Under the pieces are notes generated by a model. The model was not told the DNA's origin and ran no database searches. It worked only from the letters and a program-made list of their open reading frames with translations. A stretch of 36,469 nt of DNA from an uncultured Eubacteriales bacterium (GTDB lineage: Bacteria; Bacillota; Clostridia; Christensenellales; Aristaeellaceae), in contig URJB01000020.1 of assembly GCA_900548145.1 (NCBI GenBank), positions 1 to 36,469 of the forward strand, read 5' to 3'. Position numbers and translations under genes: made by a program. Shown one piece after another: positions 7,233-15,033 of the stretch. How positions within the stretch are numbered: the stretch's first letter is position 1; every line of letters begins with the position of its first letter.

Positions 7233-8648
7233 ATGCAAGCCAAACGATCCCCCGCTGCCCGGCTGGGGCAATTTCTCCGGGAATGCCTGTGCTGGGATAA
7301 AGCCTTTACCCGCAATGTTTTTCTGGTGGCGCTGCCCATGGTGCTGCAGTCGCTGGTGGAAAGCTCGCTGCACATCGTGGATGGGTTGATGGTGTCTGTG
7401 CTGGGCGACGCGGCCTATTCTGCCGTGACACAGGCCAACCGATTCACCTTTGTGTTCAATCTGTTCAGCTTCGGCACCTGCTCGGGAAGCGCCATTTTCA
7501 TGAGCCAATACTGGGGCGCGCGGGACATCAAGCGTCTGCGCTGGTCCATGGGATTGGCCATGCGCTTTGCGCTGATCATCGCGGCGGTGTTCGCCGCGGT
7601 GGGGATGCTGTTTCCCCGTCAGGTGGTGGCCTGTTTCCTGACCCCCGGCGAAAGCTTTGAGCTGGCGGTCAAATATCTGCGCATCGTGGCTCCGGGATAT
7701 CTGTTCTCCGCGATCAACGGCGTGTACGCCACCGCCATTAAGAGCGCTGAAAAGACCTACCTGCCCATGCTGGCGGGTATGGGAGGCATTGTCTGCAATA
7801 CGATCTTCAATTATATGATGATTTTCGGCCACGGCCCCTTTCCGGCCATGGGCGTGGAGGGCGCAGCCCTTGCCACGACCCTTTCCGCCTGCGTGACGAT
7901 GCTGACCAACATCGCGTTCGCCTACGGGAAGCGTCTGCCCGCCGGGGCGAAGCCGTCGGAGTGGTTCTGCAAGGAGCCGGGCTTTTCTTCCCGCTTTGTG
8001 AAAACGGCGCTGCCGGTGGTGTTCAACGAAGGCCTGTGGGGACTGGGCACCACCATGTTCAGCGTGTTCTATGGCCGCATGGGCGACGCGGCGGTAGCCA
8101 CCATGGGCGTGTGCAACACCATCAACGATCTGGTTTGGGTGGCGATTTTCGCCCTGATGAACGCCTGTGCCATTCTGGTGGGCAAGACGCTGGGCAGCGG
8201 CGATAAGGAACGGGCCTATCTGTACGGCAAACGGCTGATCTCCGGGGCTGTGCTGGCGGGGCTTCTGCTGGGCGTGGCGGTCTATCTGCTGCGCTGGCCC
8301 ATGGTGAACCTGTTCTCCGGCCTGAGCGAAAGTGTGCGGCAGAAGGCCCAGCTGATTTTGACCATCGGCGGCGCTGCGATCTGGTTCCGGGCGCTGAATA
8401 CGGTCAACGTGGTAGGCGTGCTGCGCAGCGGCGGCGACACGGTGTTCAGCCTTGCTCTGGAGGCGGGGACTTTGTGGATCGTCGGCGTGCCCCTGACCGG
8501 GCTGGCCGCCCTGTGCTGGCACTGGCCGCTGGAGGCCGTTTACCTGTGCACCATCGTGGAGGAAGTCGTCAAGATGGCGATCGGCATTCCCCGACTCAAG
8601 AGCCGCAAATGGATGCATGTTCTGACAGAAGCAAAGGAGAACGCATAA
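7233..8648 (+). CDS. MATE-family efflux transporter
   Basis: This 471-residue protein has 12 predicted membrane helices in two homologous halves. The N-terminal ALPMVLQSLVESSLHIVDG region and the matching second-half ALPVVFNEGLWGLGTTMF are typical of the MATE family, which exports cationic drugs or metabolites with Na+ or H+ exchange. The start ATG has GGAAAGGAG upstream. The next gene begins one base after the stop, so it is the first gene of a three-gene operon with an amino-acid-kinase-fold protein and a small membrane protein. The substrate cannot be told. Confidence 0.93.
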   Translation: MQAKRSPAARLGQFLRECLCWDKAFTRNVFLVALPMVLQSLVESSLHIVDGLMVSVLGDAAYSAVTQANRFTFVFNLFSFGTCSGSAIFMSQYWGARDIKRLRWSMGLAMRFALIIAAVFAAVGMLFPRQVVACFLTPGESFELAVKYLRIVAPGYLFSAINGVYATAIKSAEKTYLPMLAGMGGIVCNTIFNYMMIFGHGPFPAMGVEGAALATTLSACVTMLTNIAFAYGKRLPAGAKPSEWFCKEPGFSSRFVKTALPVVFNEGLWGLGTTMFSVFYGRMGDAAVATMGVCNTINDLVWVAIFALMNACAILVGKTLGSGDKERAYLYGKRLISGAVLAGLLLGVAVYLLRWPMVNLFSGLSESVRQKAQLILTIGGAAIWFRALNTVNVVGVLRSGGDTVFSLALEAGTLWIVGVPLTGLAALCWHWPLEAVYLCTIVEEVVKMAIGIPRLKSRKWMHVLTEAKENA

Positions 8649-8649
8649 G

Positions 8650-9486
8650 GTGCAAAACATTGATCTGGTCGTGAAGATCGGCAGCATGGCGCTGATCCAG
8701 AAGGAAGACAGCGTCATTGACTATAATGTATTTCAACGCCTGGCCATGGCGCTGCGGCCCGGCATGATCCTGGTCTCCAGCGGCGCGACGGAGATCGGCC
8801 GTCTGGACTACATTCAGCGCACCGGCCACGAGCTGACCGGTGAAAAGGAGCAGATCAAGGTGGACTATTCGGCACAGGGCCAGTCCATCCTGATGAACAA
8901 TTACCGTACCTTCATCCGTCCGGAGTACGGCGTGCGGCAGGTGTTGGTGGAGCACACCCATTTCAACGATCCCCAGCGGCGGGAGCACATCCGGCAGATG
9001 CTGTACCGGGCGGCGGAGCAGAACGCCATTCCCATCATCAACTACAACGACCCGGTGAACGACGAGGAAGTCAGCAAGCTGGAGCTGGCCAGCCGCCGGG
9101 CCGAGGGCATGGAAGTGGTGGAATGCGTGGATAACGACGAGACCGCCGCCGTGGTGGCGCGGCTGGTTCACGCCAAAAATCTGATCCTGCTGACGGGCAC
9201 CCATGGCATTTACCTGAACAAGGACGACCCCTCCACGCTGGTGGAGCAGGTGGAAGCGGACAATATTGAAGAAATGCGGCAGAAGGTGGCCGAGCTGATG
9301 GGCCACTGCGAGGGAGCCAGCCGGGCGGGCGCCAACGGCGCAAAGGCCAAGCTGGCCTTTGCCCTGCGGGCAGTGGAGCACGGCACCAATGTGATGATCG
9401 GCCACGCCCAGTGCCGTCTGGATGACCTTCTGTCTGGTCGCGTGCCCTGCACCCGGCTGACCCTGCGACAGGGGGAAAAGGAATGA
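8650..9486 (+). CDS. Amino-acid-kinase-fold protein, glutamate 5-kinase-like
   Basis: This 278-residue protein belongs to the amino acid kinase superfamily. The N-terminal VVKIGSMAL matches the ProB VVKxGT phosphate-binding start, and LVSSGATEIG matches the ProB SGA loop; NYNDPV and a GANGAKAKLAF segment occupy positions where ProB has NEND and GTGGMxTKxxAA. It lacks the C-terminal PUA domain of ProB (about 367 residues in E. coli), and no proA lies nearby. The GTG start at 8650 follows AAAGGAGA and begins one base after the MATE stop; its own stop overlaps the next start (ATGA). Proline synthesis is possible, but phosphorylation of another acyl substrate is equally open. Confidence 0.78.
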   Translation: MQNIDLVVKIGSMALIQKEDSVIDYNVFQRLAMALRPGMILVSSGATEIGRLDYIQRTGHELTGEKEQIKVDYSAQGQSILMNNYRTFIRPEYGVRQVLVEHTHFNDPQRREHIRQMLYRAAEQNAIPIINYNDPVNDEEVSKLELASRRAEGMEVVECVDNDETAAVVARLVHAKNLILLTGTHGIYLNKDDPSTLVEQVEADNIEEMRQKVAELMGHCEGASRAGANGAKAKLAFALRAVEHGTNVMIGHAQCRLDDLLSGRVPCTRLTLRQGEKE

Positions 9487-10007
9487 GCAGCACGGCGTGG
9501 CTGATTTTGACCATCGTAGGCGCGCTGGGTTCCGCAGCCTGCCTTTACGGTATTTACGGGGATAAGAAGCGGGGCTATCCCGCTTTGAAGGCCGTGGACA
9601 GCCAGTTCGAAATGCCGGATATGCGCCTTCGCTATACGCCGGAGGAATTGTTTGCCTGTTTGGAAAAACTGGGAACGGAGGGAAGGCAGCGTCTCCGCCG
9701 CCTTTGGGGGCTGGACAGCGCGCTTGCTCTGTTCCTGGTACTGGTGCTGGCAGTGGTCAGCCACAATCTGGCGGCTTTCCGCTGGCTGCGCTGGGCCATG
9801 TACGGGCTGGCGGTCCTGCGCTCTCTGTTGGACTTTTTGGAAAACGGGCTGCTGCTGCGGGTCTGCACCGCTTATCCCTCCCGCCGGTTGACCGGCACGG
9901 CCAAGGCCGCGTCCGTCTGCACCATGCTCAAGTGGGCTGCGGCGATCCTCTGGGTCGCAGGGATGTTCGGGGCAGCGCTGGTAAGGGCTTATGTGCTGGG
10001 AAAATAA
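9483..10007 (+). CDS. Four-helix membrane protein of unknown function
   Basis: This 174-residue protein has hydrophobic segments at about 5-23, 78-96, 98-120 and 145-170, with a soluble loop between the first two. I recognise no family. It overlaps the kinase-like gene by 4 bases and ends the MATE operon just before a strong terminator. Confidence 0.75.
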   Translation: MSSTAWLILTIVGALGSAACLYGIYGDKKRGYPALKAVDSQFEMPDMRLRYTPEELFACLEKLGTEGRQRLRRLWGLDSALALFLVLVLAVVSHNLAAFRWLRWAMYGLAVLRSLLDFLENGLLLRVCTAYPSRRLTGTAKAASVCTMLKWAAAILWVAGMFGAALVRAYVLGK

Positions 10008-10014
10008 AAATCAT

Positions 10015-10047
10015 GCCGCGTTCTGAAAGCTTCGGAACGCGGCTTTT
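10015..10047 (+). terminator. Terminator of the MATE operon
   Basis: A 9-bp GC-rich stem has arms at 10015-10023 and 10035-10043 and is followed by TTTT, a standard intrinsic terminator. Confidence 0.82.
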
Positions 10048-10125
10048 GCTTGCGATGATCAACGTCGGGCTTATTTGGTCTTTATTGATTCGGCCAAAAT
10101 GATGAAAAAAAGTATATTTTAGGGC

Positions 10126-10154
10126 TTGACGGCGGGAAGTTATGTGATTATAAT
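10126..10154 (+). promoter_or_regulatory. SigA-type promoter of the IclR gene
   Basis: TTGACG (10126-10131) and TATAAT (10149-10154) are separated by 17 bases, a near-consensus promoter. The predicted start point near 10161 falls on the operator. Confidence 0.82.
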
Positions 10155-10160
10155 AAATTA

Positions 10161-10175
10161 CAGAATTAAGTTCTG
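10161..10175 (+). promoter_or_regulatory. IclR operator, copy 1
   Basis: CAGAA-TTAAG-TTCTG is a perfect 5-bp inverted repeat with a 5-base spacer. It lies at the start point of the IclR promoter, where a bound repressor would block initiation. The same pattern recurs at 11026-11040. Confidence 0.68.
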
Positions 10176-10190
10176 AGGGAGAGAACAGCT

Positions 10191-10943
10191 TTGGACGAGC
10201 CCAATGTGAAGGTCAAGTCTCTGGCAAAGGCGCTGAATGTGTTGAATTGCTTCATTCAGGAACCAGAGCTGGGCGTGACGGAGATCAGCGAACGACTGGG
10301 ACTGTACAAGAGCAATGTCTGCGACATCCTCACCACCTTCCAGTCGCTGGGCTATGTAGATCAGAGCGAACGCACGGGCAAGTATCATTTGGGTTATCGG
10401 ATTCTGGAACTGTCTCATGCCTTCACTACTTCCATGGGTTTCCGCAAGACCATTTATCCCCACATGAAGCAGTTGGCCGACAAGGTGGGGGAGACGGTCT
10501 ATCTGGGCGTCCCCGACGGGCTGGACGTGCTTTATCTGGACGCGGCCTATCCCGGCCATGAATACATGACACGCGCCATGCTGGGCGACCGGGCTCCCAT
10601 GTACTGCACGGGAATCGGCAAGGCCATTCTCAGCCAGCTGGACGAGGCCACGTGGGCTTCGCTGTTTTCCCAGAAGCTCAAGCCCTATACCAATTCGACC
10701 CTGACGGATCCCGAAAAGCTGCGTCAGGACCTTCTGGCCGCCCGGGAGCGGAAATACGCGGTGGACAACATGGAGCATGAATATGGCATTCGCTGCGTGG
10801 GCGTGCCGGTACTGAATGGTTCCGGCCGGGTGGTAGCGGGCATCAGTATTTCCTGCCCCTCCCTGCGGATGGATGATGAGAAGGTAAAGGAATACGCCGC
10901 TTGCCTTCAGCAAATTACCGAAAATATCAGTATCTACTTCTGA
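10191..10943 (+). CDS. IclR-family transcriptional regulator of module 1
   Basis: This 250-residue protein has an N-terminal winged helix-turn-helix (about 5-65; LGVTEISERLGLYKSNVCDIL) and an IclR effector domain (about 75-245; LGVPDGLDVLYLDA, then GIGKAILS and GIRCVGVPV). The start is TTG at 10191 with GAGGGAGAG upstream; a later GTG at 10206 would cut the N-terminus. It precedes the aldolase, propeller and transporter genes on the same strand. Operators with one sequence pattern lie before it and before those genes, so it very likely represses itself and module 1 until a sugar-acid-type effector binds. Confidence 0.92.
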   Translation: MDEPNVKVKSLAKALNVLNCFIQEPELGVTEISERLGLYKSNVCDILTTFQSLGYVDQSERTGKYHLGYRILELSHAFTTSMGFRKTIYPHMKQLADKVGETVYLGVPDGLDVLYLDAAYPGHEYMTRAMLGDRAPMYCTGIGKAILSQLDEATWASLFSQKLKPYTNSTLTDPEKLRQDLLAARERKYAVDNMEHEYGIRCVGVPVLNGSGRVVAGISISCPSLRMDDEKVKEYAACLQQITENISIYF

Positions 10944-10951
10944 TATTTTTT
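10921..10951 (+). terminator. AT-rich hairpin at the end of the IclR gene
   Basis: Arms AAAATATCAG (10921-10930) and CTGATATTTT (10940-10949) form a perfect 10-bp stem followed by TT, overlapping the stop codon. With only two G-C pairs it is probably a weak terminator that partly separates the regulator from the structural genes. Confidence 0.5.
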
Positions 10952-10961
10952 GATAGGACAT

Positions 10962-10976
10962 CAGAATGTTGTTCTT
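10962..10976 (+). promoter_or_regulatory. IclR operator-like site, one mismatch
   Basis: CAGAA-TGTTG-TTCTT differs by one base from CAGAA-N5-TTCTG. It lies between TTGATA (10950-10955) and TTTTAT (10975-10980), a poor candidate promoter with a 19-base spacer. Confidence 0.4.
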
Positions 10977-11025
10977 TTATTCAGAATAAAGATTGGAAAA
11001 GAAATATTTTTCTTTCCAAAATCAA

Positions 11026-11040
11026 CAGAACTGTGTTCTG
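11026..11040 (+). promoter_or_regulatory. IclR operator, copy 2
   Basis: CAGAA-CTGTG-TTCTG is a perfect match to the operator before the IclR gene. It lies about 20 bases before the ribosome binding site of the aldolase gene, so a bound repressor could block initiation or elongation into module 1. Confidence 0.65.
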
Positions 11041-11073
11041 AAATAAAGAACAGAAGATCGGAGAGAAATGAGC

Positions 11074-12021
11074 ATGAACGGAATCAAAAAGGGAATCTGG
11101 CCTACGATGATTACCCCTTATGATCGGGAGGGAAGGGTGGACCTGAACGCCGCAAAGCGGATCGTGGACTGGTACGCCCGTCGGAACTGCGACGGCATTT
11201 TCGCGGTGTGCCAGTCCAGCGAGATGTTCAACCTGTCGCTGGAAGAACGGGTCGCGCTGGCTCGGACGGTCGTGGAGGCGGCGCAGGGACGGCTGGAAGT
11301 GATCGCTTCCGGTCATATTTCGGACGACCCGCAGGCGCAGGTGGAGGAATTGGGCGCGATCGCTGAAACCGGCGTAAAGGCCGTGGTCATGGTGTCCAAC
11401 CGGCTGGCCCGGGAGGACGAGGACGACGAAGTGTGGATCCGCAACGCCCAGCGGATCCTGGACGCGCTGCCCGGCGTGACCTTCGGCGTATATGAATGCC
11501 CATATCCCTACAAGCGGCTGATGACCGAACGCACCCTTGGCTGGTGCGCCCGCAGCGGACGGTTCGCTTTCCTCAAAGATACCTGCTGCGACGCGCGGAT
11601 GATCCGGGAGCGGATTCAGGTGATCCGCCGGGAGGCCGCCGCAGCTGGGGTAGAGCCGCTGGGACTCTATAACGCCAACACCATGACCCTGCTGGAAACC
11701 CTGCGGGACGGCGCGTCCGGCTTCAGCGGCGTCATGGGCAACCTTCACCCTGAGTTGTACGTCTGGCTGGATCAAAACTGGCGGGAACAGCCGGAAAAGG
11801 CGGAGGAGCTTCAGGCGCTGCTGACGCTGCTCAGCAGTCTGGAGGGGCAGGGATATCCCATCTGCGCCAAGCGTCACATGGAGGACGTGGGCGTGGAAAT
11901 GACGCTGATCGCCCGCAATCAGCCCGCCGCCCGGTTCGGATATGCCCAGCAGGAAACACTGCGGCAGGCGGAAATTGTGGAAAAAGTCGCCCGCAGGCTT
12001 TGCGGCATTGAAGAAAAATAA
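11074..12021 (+). CDS. DapA/NanA-superfamily aldolase or lyase
   Basis: This 315-residue TIM-barrel protein belongs to the class I Schiff-base lyases (dihydrodipicolinate synthase and N-acetylneuraminate lyase family). The Schiff-base lysine is K168 in FLKDT, and the catalytic tyrosine is Y140 in VYECPYP. The usual GxTGE carboxylate-binding motif is replaced by CQSSE, so the substrate is probably neither the DapA nor the standard NanA one. I prefer the ATG at 11074, eight bases from GGAGAG, over the ATG at 11068, which is only two bases away. It heads the structural genes of module 1 behind an IclR operator and is followed by an Asp-box propeller gene. A catabolic role on an imported 2-keto sugar acid is inferred. 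Confidence 0.88.
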   Translation: MNGIKKGIWPTMITPYDREGRVDLNAAKRIVDWYARRNCDGIFAVCQSSEMFNLSLEERVALARTVVEAAQGRLEVIASGHISDDPQAQVEELGAIAETGVKAVVMVSNRLAREDEDDEVWIRNAQRILDALPGVTFGVYECPYPYKRLMTERTLGWCARSGRFAFLKDTCCDARMIRERIQVIRREAAAAGVEPLGLYNANTMTLLETLRDGASGFSGVMGNLHPELYVWLDQNWREQPEKAEELQALLTLLSSLEGQGYPICAKRHMEDVGVEMTLIARNQPAARFGYAQQETLRQAEIVEKVARRLCGIEEK

Positions 12022-12054
12022 ACAAAACGGAGATCGGAAAGGAGAGGATCATCA

Positions 12055-13086
12055 ATGGCAACTTTTTCAGCCCCTGCGGCGAAGGAGCACGTCAAAGGAC
12101 TTCGCGCGCAGATCGTTCACCGTGCGGATCAGGAGTTTCCCTTCCTGCATGATACGATGATCGTGCCGCTGGGCGGCCGTCTGCTGATGGCCTGGTACAA
12201 CTGTTCCGAAAATGAGATCGTCGGCCGGACGATCATCCGCGGACGCTGGTCGGCGGATCACGGCCAGACGTGGTCGGAGCCGGAGATCATCTGCGAGGAT
12301 GTTCGCCCTGAACACCATATGGTGCCGGTGACGTTTACCGAGGAAAGCGGCGAAATTTGGGCTTATGTGACCAGGATGTCCTCCCACGACCGGCCTACGG
12401 GCTATGTCTGTGTGCAATACGATCACGGCCAATGGAAGCTGCGGCAGGAACGTGAAGAACTGGTGCTCATCAATACGCTGCCGCAGGAGACGGACGGCGA
12501 GTGGATCGCCGGAGGCCGAATGGCGGCGAAGCCGGGCGAGCTTCCTCTGATCCCTGTGGTGGTGCGCGCCCCGAAGCAATCGCCCGCGCCATGGAAGATC
12601 GTGGCTCTGCCGGGACCGTGGAACGAGGGAGTCTATCCGCTGGAATACCCGGAGACCGCCGTTCTGGTCGAGAAAGACCGGGTGGACGCCATCGTCCGTA
12701 ACGATGCCGGCCCCGCACAGGCCTTCCACAGCACGGACGGCGGCAAGACCTGGGGAAAAGCGTCCGATGCGCAGATGCCCATTGCCCCCGCCAAAATGTA
12801 CGGCGGTTCCCTGCCGGATGGCCGTCAATACCTGATCTACAACGAGCAGACGGAGCGCAAAGACCGTTCCCGGCTGGTGCTGGCCCTGAGCCGCGGCGGA
12901 GACGCGCCCTTTGATCGTGCGTTGATTCTGGCAGACGGCCCCAGCGAGGCGCTGAACGCAGGCCCTTACTGGCATTATCCCTGCGCCTGTATCGACGGGA
13001 AAATGCTTCATATTTCCTGCACGTCTTCCGCTGACACCGTCGTCCGGCACGCAGCCCTTTTCAGTATTCCCCTTGAAAATCTGTAA
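12055..13086 (+). CDS. Asp-box (BNR) beta-propeller protein, sialidase-like fold
   Basis: This 343-residue protein carries two clear Asp boxes, S66-A-D-H-G-Q-T-W73 and S226-T-D-G-G-K-T-W233, the fold mark of six-bladed sialidase-type propellers. The FRIP motif that supplies the first arginine of the sialidase triad is missing: the matching N-terminal segment reads QEFPFLHD, with Glu where Arg is expected. There is no signal peptide, so it should act in the cytoplasm on imported material. GGAAAGGAGAGG lies before the ATG. It sits between the aldolase and the permeases of module 1. Automatic annotation would probably say exo-alpha-sialidase; I think a different hydrolase, lyase or epimerase is likelier. 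Confidence 0.82.
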   Translation: MATFSAPAAKEHVKGLRAQIVHRADQEFPFLHDTMIVPLGGRLLMAWYNCSENEIVGRTIIRGRWSADHGQTWSEPEIICEDVRPEHHMVPVTFTEESGEIWAYVTRMSSHDRPTGYVCVQYDHGQWKLRQEREELVLINTLPQETDGEWIAGGRMAAKPGELPLIPVVVRAPKQSPAPWKIVALPGPWNEGVYPLEYPETAVLVEKDRVDAIVRNDAGPAQAFHSTDGGKTWGKASDAQMPIAPAKMYGGSLPDGRQYLIYNEQTERKDRSRLVLALSRGGDAPFDRALILADGPSEALNAGPYWHYPCACIDGKMLHISCTSSADTVVRHAALFSIPLENL

Positions 13087-13101
13087 ATGGAGGTTCCGCC
13101 T

Positions 13102-14034
13102 ATGCCGCGCAAAGCACAAATTGCCAACCGCGCCGGATGGGGCGCGTATCTGAAGCGCAACTGGGAACTGTACCTGTTCGTCGTTCCCGCGCTGATCTAC
13201 CTGCTGCTCTATTGCTATTATCCCATGTACGGCGTACAGATCGCCTTCAAAAACTTCCGCGTCACCAAAGGGATCGCCGGAAGCGAATGGGTGGGACTGG
13301 AACACTTCCGAAAGTTTTTCTCCAACCCCTCCTGCCGGGCGCTGATCAAAAACACGCTGGTCATCAGCCTTTATTCTCTGGTCGTAGGCTTTCCGCTGCC
13401 CATCATCTTCGCCCTGACGCTGAACGAGGTGGCTCCGGGCCGCTACAAGAAGCTGGTACAGACGGTATCCTATGCGCCGCACTTCATTTCCACCGTGGTC
13501 ATGGTCAGTATGCTGACCATGTTCCTGAACGCGGATAACGGTATCTTCAACAAGATCGTGGAAACGCTGGGCGGGCCCCGAGTGGATTACATGTCCAAGG
13601 CCAACCTGTTCCCGACGGTATACGTGCTCAGCGGCGTATGGCAGAGTCTGGGCTGGTCGTCCGTTATCTACCTGTCGGCCCTTTCCGGCATCGACACCGG
13701 CCTGCACGAGGCCGCGATGATTGACGGCGCGTCCCGTCTGCAGCGCATCTGGCACATCAACCTGACCGGTATTCTGCCCACCATCACCATTATGCTGATT
13801 CTGCAGGTGGGCAATCTGATGACCGTCGGCTTTGAAAAAGCCTTCCTGATGCAGAATCCCCTGAATCTGGAAACCAGCGAGATCATTTCGACCTTCGTTT
13901 ACAAAATGGGTCTGAATTACCGCCAGTACAGTTACTCCACGGCCATCGGCCTGTTCAACTCGGTCATCAACATGATCCTGCTTGTCAGCGTCAACACCAT
14001 TGCCGGCCGTCTGAGCGAAACCAGCCTGTGGTAA
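13102..14034 (+). CDS. ABC sugar transporter permease, LplB type (module 1)
   Basis: This 310-residue inner-membrane permease has six helices and the cytoplasmic EAA loop at E203 (HEAAMIDGASRLQRIW) that docks the ATPase. It is one half of a CUT1 importer. The start is the ATG at 13102: the ATG at 13087 is embedded in the ribosome binding site GGAGG itself. The protein ends in ETSLW and is followed by AAAGGAGG for the next gene. Its closest relative in the window is the module 2 permease at 21339, with the same VPAxIY, YxPMxGxQIAF and YAPHFIST segments. Confidence 0.93.
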   Translation: MPRKAQIANRAGWGAYLKRNWELYLFVVPALIYLLLYCYYPMYGVQIAFKNFRVTKGIAGSEWVGLEHFRKFFSNPSCRALIKNTLVISLYSLVVGFPLPIIFALTLNEVAPGRYKKLVQTVSYAPHFISTVVMVSMLTMFLNADNGIFNKIVETLGGPRVDYMSKANLFPTVYVLSGVWQSLGWSSVIYLSALSGIDTGLHEAAMIDGASRLQRIWHINLTGILPTITIMLILQVGNLMTVGFEKAFLMQNPLNLETSEIISTFVYKMGLNYRQYSYSTAIGLFNSVINMILLVSVNTIAGRLSETSLW

Positions 14035-14050
14035 GAAAGGAGGAAGACGA

Positions 14051-14965
14051 ATGGAGCATACAGAAAGACCCCGCGCCATGCGCAGCCGGGATGATTACAT
14101 TATCAACTTTGTAGCGTACTTCCTTTGTTCGCTGGTGCTCATCGCCACGCTGTACCCGCTGATTTACGTGGTCAGCGCGTCCTTCAGCGAACCCAGCGAG
14201 GTCATCAACGGCAATATCTGGCTGCTGCCCAAAAACGTGACGCTGGACGGCTATGAGATGATTCTGGATTACGACCCCATCTGGATCGGCTACCGCAACA
14301 CCATCTTCTACACCGTCTTCGGCACGGCGTTCAACCTGCTTTTGACTCTGCCCTGCGCGTATTCCCTGTCCCGCCGGGATTTCCGCGGCCGTAAGGGCAT
14401 TATGCTGCTGTTTACCTTCACCATGTTCTTCTCCGGCGGCATGATCCCCACCTATCTGGCCATGAAGAGCTTCGGACTTTTGAACAGCCCCTTCGCGGTC
14501 ATCTTCCCGGGCGCGGTGAACGTGACCAACCTGATCATCGCCCGTACCTATTTTGCCACCAGCATTCCATGGGAATTGCAGGAGGCCGCGACCATCGACG
14601 GCTGTTCCAATACCGGCCTGTTTTTGAAGATCGTGCTGCCCCTGTCGATGCCCATTGTGGCGGTGATCGCCCTGTATTATCTGGTAGGCCACTGGAACGC
14701 CTACTTTAATGCCCTGATCTATCTTTCCAACGAAAAGCTCTATCCCCTTCAGCTGTTCCTGCGCAATATTCTGCTGATGGATCAGATGACCGAAATGATG
14801 GAGGGCGACAGCGAAGCGCTGCAGGCATTGATGCGGCGGCTGCAGCTCAAGGAAAGCATGAAGTACGGCATTGTGGTTCTTTCTTCTCTCCCGGTGCTGG
14901 TCATTTATCCCTTCCTGCAGAAGTACTTCGTCAAGGGCATGATGATCGGCGCGATCAAGGGCTGA
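14051..14965 (+). CDS. ABC sugar transporter permease, YtcP/LplC type (module 1)
   Basis: This 304-residue six-helix permease carries the EAA loop at E178 (EAATIDGCSNTGLFLK) and the typical C-terminus KGMMIGAIKG. It is the second membrane half of the module 1 importer. The start ATG has AAAGGAGG seven bases upstream. A hairpin (14986-15009) separates it from the binding-protein gene, the same order as in module 2. No ATPase gene is present, so a shared MsmX-type ATPase from elsewhere is inferred. Confidence 0.93.
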   Translation: MEHTERPRAMRSRDDYIINFVAYFLCSLVLIATLYPLIYVVSASFSEPSEVINGNIWLLPKNVTLDGYEMILDYDPIWIGYRNTIFYTVFGTAFNLLLTLPCAYSLSRRDFRGRKGIMLLFTFTMFFSGGMIPTYLAMKSFGLLNSPFAVIFPGAVNVTNLIIARTYFATSIPWELQEAATIDGCSNTGLFLKIVLPLSMPIVAVIALYYLVGHWNAYFNALIYLSNEKLYPLQLFLRNILLMDQMTEMMEGDSEALQALMRRLQLKESMKYGIVVLSSLPVLVIYPFLQKYFVKGMMIGAIKG

Positions 14966-14985
14966 CAGGCCCCCTGACTACGGTA

Positions 14986-15009
14986 AATTAGGAAGAGATC
15001 CCTTCCTAA
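14986..15009 (+). promoter_or_regulatory. Intercistronic hairpin before binding-protein gene 1
   Basis: Arms ATTAGGAAG (14986-14994) and CTTCCTAAT (15001-15009) form a perfect 9-bp stem with a 6-base loop. An A-rich stretch and AGGAGG follow instead of a T-run, so it is not a terminator. It probably marks a processed or stabilised 5' end of the binding-protein mRNA. Confidence 0.6.
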
Positions 15010-15033
15010 TCAAATAAAAAAGGAGGTTTCCCC

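Noticed and set aside
12055..13086. Calling the Asp-box protein an exo-alpha-sialidase
   Set aside because: The FRIP arginine is absent and there is no export signal; only the fold is supported.
13087..13101. ATG at 13087 as start of the LplB-type permease
   Set aside because: It is part of the GGAGG ribosome binding site of the ATG at 13102.
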